Shown one piece after another: positions 8,512-16,428 of a stretch of DNA of 64,000 nt; the first letter of the stretch is position 1, and each line of letters begins with the position of its first letter. The notes under the pieces were generated by a model that made no database searches, had not been told where the DNA came from, and saw nothing but the letters and a program-made list of their open reading frames with translations. The position numbers and the translations under genes were made by a program. Origin of the DNA: Palsa-459 sp035937595 (GTDB taxonomy: Bacteria > Actinomycetota > Acidimicrobiia > Acidimicrobiales > RAAP-2); NCBI GenBank assembly GCA_035937595.1, contig DASZHS010000001.1:4068-68067 (forward strand), given 5' to 3'.

Positions 8512-9609
8512 CTACGTGTAGGTGCCGACGAGCGCCCCGGTCGTCGCGTCCATCTGGTCGATGAGGTTGTTGGACGCGTTGGCGACCCACAGCATCCCGC
8601 CGTGCATCGCGAAGCCCGACGGGTTGTCGAACTGGTAGGGGCCGTTCGAGTTGCACATCATCCACGGGCTCTGCACCGCGTGGTTCACGACGTTGAACTG
8701 GGTGACCATCGAGGAGGCGCCGAGCCAGCTCTGGCTCGAGACCCAGACGAACGACCGGTCCGCGACGACCGCGCCGGGGTCGTAGAGGTTGGTGGAGGTC
8801 GTGCCGAGGAACGCGAGGGAGCCGGCCGCGAGCTCGTCGATGGTGTTGCCGGTCGCGTTCGTCACCCACAGGTGCGCGCCGTCCGAGGCGATCCCCGCCG
8901 GGGACGAGAACGCGTAGGCGGCGCTCGTCGCGTTCGTGACGAGCCGGAGCCGCGCTCCCGTGACGAGCGACAAGGCGGTCACGCCGTCGGGCGCCGCCGG
9001 GTGGCCCGTCGCGGCGTTGCTGAGGTAGGCCTCGCCGCCGAGGACCGCGACCCCGGTCACGTCGCCGAGCTTCGACGACGACGCCGGGATCGTGCGGAGG
9101 AGGGCCCCCGTCGCGGCCGACCACTCGAAGACCGCGCCCGTGCTGCACGCCTCGATGAGGTGGCCCCGCGCATCGATCGCGAGGAGCGCGGTCGCCGGGG
9201 CCGTGCACCCGGTGGGCCGCAGCACGCGCAGCCGCCTGACGCCCACGGTTCGGCCCGCGGCGCTGAACGTGAAGGTCGCCACCGCCCCGCCGGTGCCGGC
9301 GACGAAGGCCGTGCGGCGGCCCGCGACCGGCTCGGCGACGATCGCCGTGGGCGCGGACACCCCGAGCAGCGCGTGCGAGACGGTGCGGACGTCGGTGCCG
9401 CCGTTCGCGGCGAGCACCGTGAGGGTGCTCGCGGCCCGGTTCGCGACGGCGATCCAGGGGCCGATCGACGCGATCGAGGAGGGCGTCGCGAAGTGCGGGC
9501 TCGACGACGCGCGGGCGGCGCCGGCCGCGGCGGGGAGGACCAGCGTCGCGGCGAGCAGGGCCACCGCGGCGGCGGCCGAGGCGACGGCGGGACGGGTGCA
9601 CCGGAGCAC
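8512..9609 (-). CDS. Secreted repeat protein, NHL/YncE beta-propeller-like
   Basis: The 365-residue product begins with an Ala-rich Sec signal peptide of about 32 residues (cleavage near AAAGAARA). It then has six or seven repeats of a W-V-x-N/S type. Examples are LWVTNATGNTIDEL, FVWVSSQSWLG and the terminal LWVANASNNLIDQMD, each followed by a T-G-A-x-V-type turn. This is the pattern of NHL or YVTN-type propellers, which usually bind partners outside the cell. No catalytic residues are recognisable. The GTG start has a strong AAGGAGGA site and a TAGGGT hexamer at 9644-9639. It stands alone between panB and the ribosomal block. Confidence 0.8.
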   Translation of the reverse strand: MLRCTRPAVASAAAAVALLAATLVLPAAAGAARASSSPHFATPSSIASIGPWIAVANRAASTLTVLAANGGTDVRTVSHALLGVSAPTAIVAEPVAGRRTAFVAGTGGAVATFTFSAAGRTVGVRRLRVLRPTGCTAPATALLAIDARGHLIEACSTGAVFEWSAATGALLRTIPASSSKLGDVTGVAVLGGEAYLSNAATGHPAAPDGVTALSLVTGARLRLVTNATSAAYAFSSPAGIASDGAHLWVTNATGNTIDELAAGSLAFLGTTSTNLYDPGAVVADRSFVWVSSQSWLGASSMVTQFNVVNHAVQSPWMMCNSNGPYQFDNPSGFAMHGGMLWVANASNNLIDQMDATTGALVGTYT

Positions 9610-9777
9610 GAGGGTCCTCCTTGCGGGCGGTCACGTCGACCCTACCGAGGCGGCGTCGGGCCCAAAAGGGGCGGCGACGCGAGTTGGGCGGCAGATGTCA
9701 GGGGCGTGCCTCGGCGTTGCGATGGCGCGTGCCGGCGACGCGCCGTCGGCCCGGGCGGTGCCGGCGCGCCCGACGGC

Positions 9778-9869
9778 TACGATCTGGCGTCCCGCTGCGG
9801 CGGGAGCCACACCCTGCCCCGAGCGACGGGGCCCGGCGTCCGCGTCGGTCCAGAGGGAGGACATGGCCC
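9778..9869 (+). promoter_or_regulatory. rpsF promoter and structured leader
   Basis: TACGAT at 9778-9783 is a likely -10 for rpsF. The leader can form a hairpin at 9786-9808 (TCCCGC/GCGGGA, loop TGCG, plus an outer GGC/GCC) and a smaller GCCCC/GGGGC one near 9816-9832. Leaders of rpsF in many bacteria are bound by the S6:S18 pair for feedback. Whether these hairpins do that is unproven. Confidence 0.45.
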
Positions 9870-10193
9870 ATGCGGCCCTACGAGACCATGCTCATCTTCG
9901 ACGTCGCCGTCGACGCCCAGGAGATCCAGGGGGCGCTCGACCGCGCGCTCGACGCGATGAAGGCGGCCGGCGGAACCCCCGGGCAGATCGACCGTTGGGG
10001 GAAGCGCACCCTGGCCTACGAGATGAAGAAGCGCCGCGAGGGCTACTACGTCGTCGTCGAGTTCACCGGTGAGCCGGCGACCGTCGCCGCGCTCGACCGG
10101 CACCTGACGCTCGCGCCCGAGGTCCTGCGGCACAAGATCATCCGCCTGCCGGAGAAGGGTGCCGCACGCCGCGTCGCCGCCGGCGCGGCCTGA
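9870..10193 (+). CDS. rpsF: 30S ribosomal protein S6
   Basis: This 107-residue protein has the S6 opening MRPYETMLIFD, the DRWGKRTLAYEMKKRREGYY segment and the late LRHKIIRLPE. S6 pairs with S18 on the platform of the small subunit. ATG 9870 follows a GGGAGG ribosome site at 9855-9860; an ATG at 9863 is out of frame. It heads the rpsF-ssb-rpsR-rplI cluster, with ssb 11 bases downstream. Confidence 0.97.
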   Translation: MRPYETMLIFDVAVDAQEIQGALDRALDAMKAAGGTPGQIDRWGKRTLAYEMKKRREGYYVVVEFTGEPATVAALDRHLTLAPEVLRHKIIRLPEKGAARRVAAGAA

Positions 10194-10204
10194 CAAGGAG
10201 CACC

Positions 10205-10654
10205 ATGCCAGACAACACCGTCACCCTCGTGGGCAACGTCACGCGCGACCCCGAGCTGCGCTTCGTGAGCTCGGGCCAGGCCAACTGCTCGTTCGGCCTC
10301 GCCGTCAACCGGCGCTGGCAGAACCGCCAGACCCAGGAGTGGGAGGAGGCCACGTCGTTCTTCAACGTCGTCTGCTGGCGCGAGATGGCCGAGAACGTGG
10401 CCGAGTCCATCACCAAGGGCGCCCGCATCGTGGTCGCCGGCCGCCTCGAGCAGCGCAGCTGGGAGACCGACCAGGGCGAGAAGCGCTCGGTCGTCGAGGT
10501 CGTCGCCGACGAGATCGGGCCGTCGCTGCGCTGGGCCACCGCGCAGGTGACCAAGAACGAGCGTCGCGGCCCGGGCGAGGCGCGGCCGGCGAGGTCCGCC
10601 CCGCCGCCGCGCCAGGAGCCCGCCAGCTACGGCTTCGACGAGGAGCCCTTCTGA
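10205..10654 (+). CDS. ssb: Single-stranded DNA-binding protein
   Basis: The 149-residue SSB has an OB fold at residues 1-110 (TVTLVGNVTRDPELRF, FFNVVCWREMAENVAESITKG). A short Arg/Pro linker leads to an acidic tip ending FDEEPF, the variant of DDDIPF that recruits replication and repair partners. It is a little shorter than mycobacterial SSB because the glycine-rich linker is nearly absent. An AAGGAG site precedes the ATG by a few bases. The TGA overlaps the rpsR ATG. Confidence 0.96.
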   Translation: MPDNTVTLVGNVTRDPELRFVSSGQANCSFGLAVNRRWQNRQTQEWEEATSFFNVVCWREMAENVAESITKGARIVVAGRLEQRSWETDQGEKRSVVEVVADEIGPSLRWATAQVTKNERRGPGEARPARSAPPPRQEPASYGFDEEPF

Positions 10655-11151
10655 TGGCACGGAACAACATGCGCACGACGAAGCGAGCCCCGAAGGACCT
10701 CGGTCGTCGCATCAAGAAGAAGCCCTGCCAGCTGTGCAAGGACCACGTCGAGTGGGTCGACTACAAGAACGCCAGCATGCTGAAGCGCTACATGTCCGAG
10801 CGCGGCAAGATCCGGGCGCGCAGGGTCTCGGGCAACTGCGAGCAGCACCAGCGCGACATCGCCGAGGCGATCAAGACCGCGCGAGAGCTCGCACTCTTGC
10901 CCTACACGCAGCGCACCGTGACCGAGCGCCGGGGTGGGGGCCGCGGCCGAGACCGCGACGGCCGTGGACGCGGGCCGCGCGGCGACGGCGAGGAGCCGAC
11001 GCTCGCGACCGCGGAGCGCAGCGCGGGGTTCCGGGCGGCCGAGGCGGCCCGCGCCGAGCGTGAGGAGCCCGCGGCGGCCGCCGCCACCGCCCCGGCGCCG
11101 GACGCCGCGCCGGCACCCGTGCCCGTGGATGCCGACGTGGAGGCGGGATGA
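10654..11151 (+). CDS. rpsR: 30S ribosomal protein S18 with a long C-terminal extension
   Basis: Residues 1 to about 88 are a complete S18. The zinc-binding form has CQLC, a third Cys in GNCEQHQRD, and the YKNASMLKRYMSERGKI segment; S18 normally ends near the ELALLPYT segment found here. Another roughly 75 residues follow: an RGG-like stretch (RRGGGRGRDRDGRGRGPRG), then an Ala/Glu/Pro-rich tail. The frame stays open to a TGA that overlaps the rplI ATG, so the tail is translated in phase and is not an annotation artefact. The tail is predicted disordered; its role is unknown. Usual S18 length is about 75-90 residues. Confidence 0.95.
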   Translation: MARNNMRTTKRAPKDLGRRIKKKPCQLCKDHVEWVDYKNASMLKRYMSERGKIRARRVSGNCEQHQRDIAEAIKTARELALLPYTQRTVTERRGGGRGRDRDGRGRGPRGDGEEPTLATAERSAGFRAAEAARAEREEPAAAAATAPAPDAAPAPVPVDADVEAG

Positions 11152-11597
11152 AGGTCCTGCTCCGCAAGGACATCGACGGCGTCGGGCGGCGCGGCGACAT
11201 CGTGGAGGTGAAGGGCGGCTTCGCCCGCAACTTCCTGCTCCCGAGCGGCTCGGCGCTCGTCGCCTCGGACGCCGTCGCCGAGCAGGCCGCGTCGATGCGG
11301 CGCTCGCGCGACCTCAAGGACGCCCAGGACCTCAAGGCCGCCGCGACCCAGAAGTCGGCGATCGAGCGGGCGACGGTCCCCATCCCCGCACGGGCGAGCG
11401 CCCAGGGCAAGCTCTTCGGCTCGGTCGGCCCCGTGGAGGTCGCCGCGGCGCTGTCCGCCGCGACCGGGGTGGAGGTCGATCGTGCCCAGGTCGTGCTCGA
11501 GGAGCACGTGAAGGAGCTCGGGGAGCACAAGGTCGCGATACGGCTCTTCGGCGACGTCGAGGCCACCGCCACGATCGAGGTCGTCGCCCAGGCCTGA
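11148..11597 (+). CDS. rplI: 50S ribosomal protein L9
   Basis: The 149-residue L9 has the N-terminal rRNA-binding domain (MKVLLRKDIDGVGRRGDIVEV, then GGFARNFLLPSGSA), the long connecting helix, and the C-terminal domain (QGKLFGSVG, LKELGEHKV-like KELGEHKVAIRLFGDV). The ATG overlaps the rpsR stop. About 240 bases separate it from dnaB, so dnaB probably has its own promoter. Confidence 0.97.
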   Translation: MKVLLRKDIDGVGRRGDIVEVKGGFARNFLLPSGSALVASDAVAEQAASMRRSRDLKDAQDLKAAATQKSAIERATVPIPARASAQGKLFGSVGPVEVAAALSAATGVEVDRAQVVLEEHVKELGEHKVAIRLFGDVEATATIEVVAQA

Positions 11598-11749
11598 TTG
11601 GCCGTCCGACGTGCGCGTCGTCGTGCGCCGATCGCGCCGGATCCGTGCGCGCGGCGTGCGTGCATCGTGAGGGCGACCACGAGTGTCACACGGTCCGGCC
11701 ACCATGCACGCATGGCGCGACGTCGTGTCGGCGTGCGTGCGCCGGGCGC

Positions 11750-11758
11750 TGTGGACAA
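11750..11758 (-). promoter_or_regulatory. DnaA-box-like nonamer upstream of dnaB
   Basis: TTGTCCACA on the minus strand matches TTRTNCACA exactly. It lies 80 bases before dnaB. A GCTGTG/CACAGC inverted repeat (11748-11753 and 11773-11778) brackets the region. A single box is weak evidence for DnaA control. Confidence 0.25.
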
Positions 11759-11837
11759 TGCACCCCGCGATGCACAGCTAACCCTCCCCCTACCGCCCTA
11801 TCGCCACACAAGCGGCGTGGACGACAGTTGGTGAATC

Positions 11838-13214
11838 ATGGTGCAGGCCGTCGACGACGCACGTCCCCTCCGCCTCCAGCGGCCTGACGACGGCCCGAGG
11901 GTCCCGCCGCACAACCTCCTTGCCGAGGAGTCGCTGCTCGGCGCGATGCTGCTCGCGACCGACGCCATCTCCATCGGCACCGAGCTTTTGAGCGCCGAGG
12001 ACTTCTACAAGCCGGCCCACGGCCAGATCTTCGCGGCGATCTGCCGGCTCTATGAGTCCGGCCAGGCCGCCGACGCCGTCACCGTCGCCGACGAGCTCGA
12101 CCGCGCGGGGCTCACCTCGATGGGGACGGACCCCGCCGCGTTGGTCTCCCTGCAGACCAACACCCCCTCGTCGGCGAACGCGACGTACTACGCGGGCATC
12201 GTCCAGGAGCTCGCGCTGCTGCGGCGGCTCATCGGGGCGAGCGGGGAGATCTCGGACCTCGCCTACAGCGCCCCGGACGACGTGGCCGCCGTCATCGACT
12301 CGGCCGAGCGGATGATCTTCGACGTCGCCGAGCGGCGCAACGCCGAGACGGTGCGCTCGCTCGGCGAGCTCCTGCACGAGTCCGTCGACTGGATCGAGGA
12401 GCGCGGCAAGGGACACATCACCGGGACCGCGACGGGCTTCACCGACGTCGACAACATCCTCTTGGGCCTCCAGCCCTCGAGCCTCACGATCGTCGGCGCG
12501 CGCCCCTCGATGGGCAAGACGAGCTTCGCGCTCGGGATCCTCACCCACGTGGGCGCGGTGCTGCGCCGGCCGGCGCTCCTGTTCAGCCTCGAGATGAGCC
12601 ACCTCGAGCTCTCCCAGCGGCTGCTGGCCTCCGAGGCCCGGGTCGACGCGCAGCGCATGCGCACCGGCCAGCTTGGCGACGCGGACTGGCAGAAGGTGAG
12701 CCGGGCGATCACGCGGCTCGGCGAGGCGAACATCTTCATCGACGACAACCCGCACCTCACCGTGATGGACGTCCGGGCGCGGGCGCGGCGCCTCAAGAAG
12801 CAGCACGGCGAGCTCGGCGTCGTGATCGTCGACTACCTGCAGCTCATGAGCTCGCGCATCCGCGCGGAGAACCGCCAGGTCGAGGTCGCCGAGATGTCGA
12901 GGGGGCTGAAGATCCTCGCGCGTGAGCTCGAGTGCCCCGTCGTCGCGCTCTCCCAGCTGTCCCGCGGGCTCGAGCAGCGCTCGGACAAGCGACCGATGCT
13001 CTCGGACCTGCGCGAGTCGGGCTCCTTGGAGCAGGACGCCGACGTCGTGCTGTTCCTCTACCGCGAGGAGGCCTACGACAGCGACGCCCCCGTCGAGAAG
13101 AAGGGGCTCGCCGAGGTCCTCGTCTCCAAGCACCGCAACGGCCCGACCGGGCATGCCAACCTCGCGTTCCTCAGCCAGTACGCCCGGTTCGACAACCTCG
13201 GCCAGGGCATCTGA
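11838..13214 (+). CDS. dnaB: Replicative DNA helicase
   Basis: The 458-residue hexameric helicase has the N-terminal primase-interacting domain (PHNLLAEESLLGAMLL, residues 25-130). The RecA-like motor follows with Walker A ARPSMGKTSF near 221-230, LFSLEMS, VVIVDYLQLM (Walker B), VVALSQLSRGLE and LRESGSLEQDADVV. It unwinds the fork ahead of the polymerase. No intein interrupts the P-loop, unlike mycobacterial dnaB. The ATG at 11838 has only a weak ribosome site (TTGGTGA). Position after rplI is the conserved actinobacterial order. Confidence 0.97.
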   Translation: MVQAVDDARPLRLQRPDDGPRVPPHNLLAEESLLGAMLLATDAISIGTELLSAEDFYKPAHGQIFAAICRLYESGQAADAVTVADELDRAGLTSMGTDPAALVSLQTNTPSSANATYYAGIVQELALLRRLIGASGEISDLAYSAPDDVAAVIDSAERMIFDVAERRNAETVRSLGELLHESVDWIEERGKGHITGTATGFTDVDNILLGLQPSSLTIVGARPSMGKTSFALGILTHVGAVLRRPALLFSLEMSHLELSQRLLASEARVDAQRMRTGQLGDADWQKVSRAITRLGEANIFIDDNPHLTVMDVRARARRLKKQHGELGVVIVDYLQLMSSRIRAENRQVEVAEMSRGLKILARELECPVVALSQLSRGLEQRSDKRPMLSDLRESGSLEQDADVVLFLYREEAYDSDAPVEKKGLAEVLVSKHRNGPTGHANLAFLSQYARFDNLGQGI

Positions 13215-13287
13215 CGCCAGGTCGATCCGGATCGCCGTCGTCGGCGGCACGAGAGGTCACCCGAACGAGAGGCCACCCGATCCGCCC

Positions 13288-13335
13288 TTGACGGGCGACC
13301 GTCGTCGCCCTATAGTTAACTAGATACCTAGTGAA
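13288..13335 (+). promoter_or_regulatory. Near-consensus promoter with overlapping operator
   Basis: TTGACG (13288-13293), a 17-base spacer and TATAGT (13311-13316) make a close sigma-A match. The spacer holds a GGGCGAC/GTCGCCC dyad (13293-13310). The -10 overlaps TAGTTAACTA (13313-13322) and an ACTAG-ATAC-CTAGT dyad (13319-13332), a likely operator for the GntR protein encoded downstream. Confidence 0.75.
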
Positions 13336-13347
13336 ATCGGGGACACG

Positions 13348-13737
13348 ATGATCGAGTTCTACCTGGACGCGAAGTCGGGCGTCACCCCTTACCTGCAGCT
13401 CGTCCACCAGGTCCGGCGCGCCCTCAAGCTGGGCATGCTGCAGGAGGGTGACCAGCTGCCGACGGTCCGCGAGGTCGTCGCGCGCATCGCCATCAACCCG
13501 AACACCGTCTCCAAGGCCTACCGCGAGCTCGAGCACGAGGGCCTGGTCGCCGCGCGGGCCGGCGTCGGGACCTTCGTCACGGCGACGACGAGCGACGAGG
13601 TCCTCGCCTCGCTGGGGCCGCTGCGCCACGACCTCGAGCAGTGGCTCGTGCGGGCGCGCGCGACCGGGCTCGACGAGGAGGCCATCGAGGCCCTGTTCCG
13701 GGACACCTTTCGGGCCGTGGCACCTGTAGCGTCATGA
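13348..13737 (+). CDS. GntR family regulator, YtrA subfamily
   Basis: The 129-residue protein has a GntR winged helix at residues 10-75 (YLQLVHQVRRALKLGMLQEG, LPTVREVVARIAINPNTVSK, then ELEHEGLVAARAGVGTFV). A short helical C-terminus of about 50 residues follows, characteristic of the YtrA subfamily. Such regulators are small and sit first in operons with ABC transporters, which they repress. Here the ABC ATPase starts within the stop codon (ATGA). The promoter dyads directly upstream are the natural autoregulatory target. The inducer cannot be predicted; cell-wall-active antibiotics are typical. Confidence 0.92.
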   Translation: MIEFYLDAKSGVTPYLQLVHQVRRALKLGMLQEGDQLPTVREVVARIAINPNTVSKAYRELEHEGLVAARAGVGTFVTATTSDEVLASLGPLRHDLEQWLVRARATGLDEEAIEALFRDTFRAVAPVAS

Positions 13738-14633
13738 CCGAGCTCGCGCTGCGCGCCGAGGGTCTCGGCAAGCGCTACCGGCGCCACTGGGCGCTCGAGA
13801 GCTGCGACCTGCACGTCCCCCGCGGCCACGTCGTCGGGCTCGTCGGCCCGAACGGCGCCGGCAAGTCCACGCTGCTGCAGCTCGCCGCCGGGCTGCTCGA
13901 GCCGACGGCGGGGTCGATCGAGGTGCTCGGCGCGCACCCCGCGTGCGACAGCGCCCAGCTCGGCCGGGTCGGCTTCGTCGCCCAGGACGCCTCCCTCTAC
14001 GCCTGGCTCAGCGTTGAGGACCACCTCCGGCTCGGCGCACACTGCAACGCGTCGTGGGACGCCGCCGCGGCGCACGCGCGCCTCGCCGAGCTCGGGCTCT
14101 CCCCCCGCCATCGGGCCGGCCGGCTCTCGGGTGGCCAGCGCGCCCAGCTGTCGCTCACGATCGCGCTCGCGAAGCGCCCCGACCTGCTGCTCTTGGACGA
14201 GCCCGTGGCGAGCCTCGACCCGCTCGCACGACGCGAGTTCCTCGGGCTGCTCATGTCGACCGTCGCCGGGGCCGACGTGAGCATCGTGCTCTCGTCGCAC
14301 CTCGTGAGCGACCTCGAGCGCGTCTGCGACTACCTCGTCGTGCTCGTGGACTCCCACGTGCGAGTGGCCGGCGAGATCGAGGACCTGGTGGCGGGCCACC
14401 ACCGGCTCATCGGGCCGCGACAGTCGGGCCACGCCGCGCCCGCGAACCAGACGGTCATCGCCGCGAGCGAGACGGACCGGCAGCGCGTGCTCGTTGTGCG
14501 CAGCGACGGCCCGGTCGTCGAGCCCGGGTGGGAGATCGAGTCGGTCAGCCTCGAAGACGTTGTCCTCGCCTACATGGGGCAGGGCGCGGTGCTCCAGTCC
14601 TCCCTCCCTTCGACCCCGACGGCGGCGCCGTGA
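13734..14633 (+). CDS. ABC transporter ATP-binding protein
   Basis: The 299-residue ATPase has Walker A GPNGAGKST at residues 38-46, a Q-loop in FVAQDASLY, the signature LSGGQRAQLSL, Walker B LLLLDEP, and a switch His in SSHLVSDLE. The last 80 residues form the extra C-terminal domain common in drug- or bacitracin-type ABC-2 exporters. It is coupled by overlap to gntR before it and to the permease after it (GTGA), a YtrA-type regulated exporter unit. Confidence 0.92.
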   Translation: MTELALRAEGLGKRYRRHWALESCDLHVPRGHVVGLVGPNGAGKSTLLQLAAGLLEPTAGSIEVLGAHPACDSAQLGRVGFVAQDASLYAWLSVEDHLRLGAHCNASWDAAAAHARLAELGLSPRHRAGRLSGGQRAQLSLTIALAKRPDLLLLDEPVASLDPLARREFLGLLMSTVAGADVSIVLSSHLVSDLERVCDYLVVLVDSHVRVAGEIEDLVAGHHRLIGPRQSGHAAPANQTVIAASETDRQRVLVVRSDGPVVEPGWEIESVSLEDVVLAYMGQGAVLQSSLPSTPTAAP

Positions 14634-15709
14634 CCTGGCTCGCGTGGCGCCAGCTGCGCACCCAGACGCTCGTCGCCGCGGCCCTGCTGGCGGCGCTCGC
14701 GATCCTGCTCGTCCTCACCGGTCCGAACCTGCGGCACTACGCCGACACGGTCGTCAACACGTGCACGGCGCGCCACGACTGCATCGCCGTCACGGCCAAC
14801 TTTCACAAGCTGGCCCACCTCGCGAACCCGATCTCGCTGCTGGTCATCGTCGTCCCCATCCTCCTCGGGGTCTTCTGGGGCGCCCCGCTGGTGGCTCGCG
14901 AGCTCGAGGCGGGGACCTATCGACTCGCCTGGACCCAGTCCGTGACGCGGGTGCGGTGGATCCTCGTGCGCCTCGTTGCGGTCACCTTGGTGGCCGTCGC
15001 GATCACCGGGCTGCTCAGCCTGGTGGTGACCTGGTGGCAGAGCCCCGTCGACCGGCTCAACGCCGGCCTCTTCAACAGCTTCGAGGCACGCGACGTGGTG
15101 CCTGTCGCCTACGTGGCCTTTTGCGTGGCGCTTGGCGCGTTAATCGGTGCGCTCGTGCGAAGGACCATCGCGGCGATGGCGGCGACGCTCGGGTGCTTCG
15201 TCCTCGTGCGGTACGTCGTCCAGCAGTACGTCTACCCGAACTTGCTCGCGCCGCTGCAGCTCACCCGTCACTTCCGCGCGCCGCCCGTCAACGGCAACAA
15301 CTCCCTCATCAAGCCGCCGAACCCGGCCGACTGGGTGCAGTCGGACCAGGTCATCGCACCATCCGGGAAGGTCCTCGGCCAGTACGGGGGGATCGGTCCC
15401 CATGGGACGTTCGGCTTCAATGTGTCGAACAACGGGTCGGCGGTGTTCCGCGGCGTCGGGCGGTGCCCGAACCGGATCGCCACCCCTCCCGGCCACATCC
15501 GCCCGCAGCATCTGACCCCCGCGCAGGCGCATTTCCTGCAGGCGGAGATCCAACGCTGCGTGGACAGCTTCCATCTGCGCGAGGTCCTCACCTACCAGCC
15601 CACGAGCCACTACTGGCCGCTGCAGTGGTCCGAGGCCGGGATCTTCGGAGCGCTTGCCGTCGCCCTCAGCGCCGCCTGCATCTGGTGGGTGCGCCGACGC
15701 CTGCCGTAG
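14630..15709 (+). CDS. ABC-2 type transporter permease
   Basis: The 359-residue membrane protein starts at a GTG inside the ATPase stop. About six helices are visible. They include LVAAALLAALAILLVL (about 13-30), ISLLVIVVPILLGVFWG, VRLVAVTLVAVAITGLLSLVV, VAYVAFCVALGALIGALV, and a last one near the C-terminus (IFGALAVALSAACIWWV). Between the last two lies an extracytoplasmic domain of about 130 residues with two cysteines. It pairs with the preceding ATPase. The substrate is unknown. The frame is open upstream but overlaps the ATPase in another phase. Confidence 0.88.
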   Translation: MTWLAWRQLRTQTLVAAALLAALAILLVLTGPNLRHYADTVVNTCTARHDCIAVTANFHKLAHLANPISLLVIVVPILLGVFWGAPLVARELEAGTYRLAWTQSVTRVRWILVRLVAVTLVAVAITGLLSLVVTWWQSPVDRLNAGLFNSFEARDVVPVAYVAFCVALGALIGALVRRTIAAMAATLGCFVLVRYVVQQYVYPNLLAPLQLTRHFRAPPVNGNNSLIKPPNPADWVQSDQVIAPSGKVLGQYGGIGPHGTFGFNVSNNGSAVFRGVGRCPNRIATPPGHIRPQHLTPAQAHFLQAEIQRCVDSFHLREVLTYQPTSHYWPLQWSEAGIFGALAVALSAACIWWVRRRLP

Positions 15710-15720
15710 GGCGAGGTTCG

Positions 15721-15732
15721 TACACTGCCGCC
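15721..15732 (+). promoter_or_regulatory. Leaderless promoter of the MDMPI-like gene
   Basis: TACACT (15721-15726), 6 bases, then GTG 15733; no ribosome site. Confidence 0.6.
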
Positions 15733-16386
15733 GTGGCTCGCGGTGGCGACGTGCGAGCGGACACGCGAGCGGACACGCGAGCGGACGTTCGGCCGGTCTT
15801 CCTGGCGGCGGGGGCTGCGTTCGTCGCCGTCGCTGCGTCGGTCGACCCGGGGCGCCTCGACGAGCCCGCGACCGATGCCTGGACGCTGCGCGAGCTCCTC
15901 GCGCACGCGACGCGCGGGCTGACGACGGTGGCCTCCACGCTGGCCGCGCCGATCGACCCGTCGTCACGGGTGCTCGAGAGCGCGAGCGGGTACTTCGCCG
16001 CCGCCATGGCCATCCCGCACGTCCACGAGGGGATCGTGCAGCGCGCCCGTGACGCGGCGGCGGCCATGGGCGACGACCCGGGCGGCACCGCCCGCGCGGC
16101 GCTTGCGACCGTGGCACCGCTCGTCGAGGCCGCGCCGCCGGACCGGCTCGTGCAGCACTTCGCGGGCCGGCTGCGCTTCGACGCGTACCTGGCGGCGCGG
16201 GTGGTCGAGCTCACGCTGCACACCGCCGACGTCCAGCTGGCGCTGGGGGTGCCGGTCTCGTTCCCGGACGCGCCGGCACGCCTCACCTGCGACGTGCTCC
16301 TCGAGCTGATGGACCGCGCCGATCCGCTCGCCGTCGCGTGCGCGCTGACGGGACGGACAGGACCGACGTGCCAGGTGCTGTCCTGA
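15733..16386 (+). CDS. MDMPI/DinB-type mycothiol-dependent enzyme family protein
   Basis: The 217-residue protein has WTLRELLAHATRG (His58) and, 100 residues on, VVELTLHTADVQLALG (Glu159, His163). This His/Glu-x3-His set is the metal-binding triad of the mycothiol-dependent maleylpyruvate isomerase N-terminal domain. Family members transfer or isomerise with mycothiol, and most are uncharacterised. The N-terminus contains three tandem 4-residue repeats (RADT, RADT, RADV) from a 12-base DNA repeat. The GTG at 15733 is chosen for the leaderless -10; a GTG at 15751 is an alternative. Confidence 0.75.
   Translation: MARGGDVRADTRADTRADVRPVFLAAGAAFVAVAASVDPGRLDEPATDAWTLRELLAHATRGLTTVASTLAAPIDPSSRVLESASGYFAAAMAIPHVHEGIVQRARDAAAAMGDDPGGTARAALATVAPLVEAAPPDRLVQHFAGRLRFDAYLAARVVELTLHTADVQLALGVPVSFPDAPARLTCDVLLELMDRADPLAVACALTGRTGPTCQVLS
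15753..15788 (+). repeat. Three tandem 12-base repeats inside a coding region
   Basis: GCGAGCGGACAC occurs at 15753-15764 and 15765-15776, with a third copy ending GT at 15777-15788. It encodes RADT-RADT-RADV. Copy number could vary by slippage without a frameshift. Confidence 0.85.
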
Positions 16387-16428
16387 GGACGGCGCGCTCG
16401 CGTCCTGCCGCGCGGGAGGGCGACGCGG

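Noticed and set aside
11838..13214. Intein in dnaB
   Set aside because: The P-loop and flanking motifs are continuous and the length is normal.
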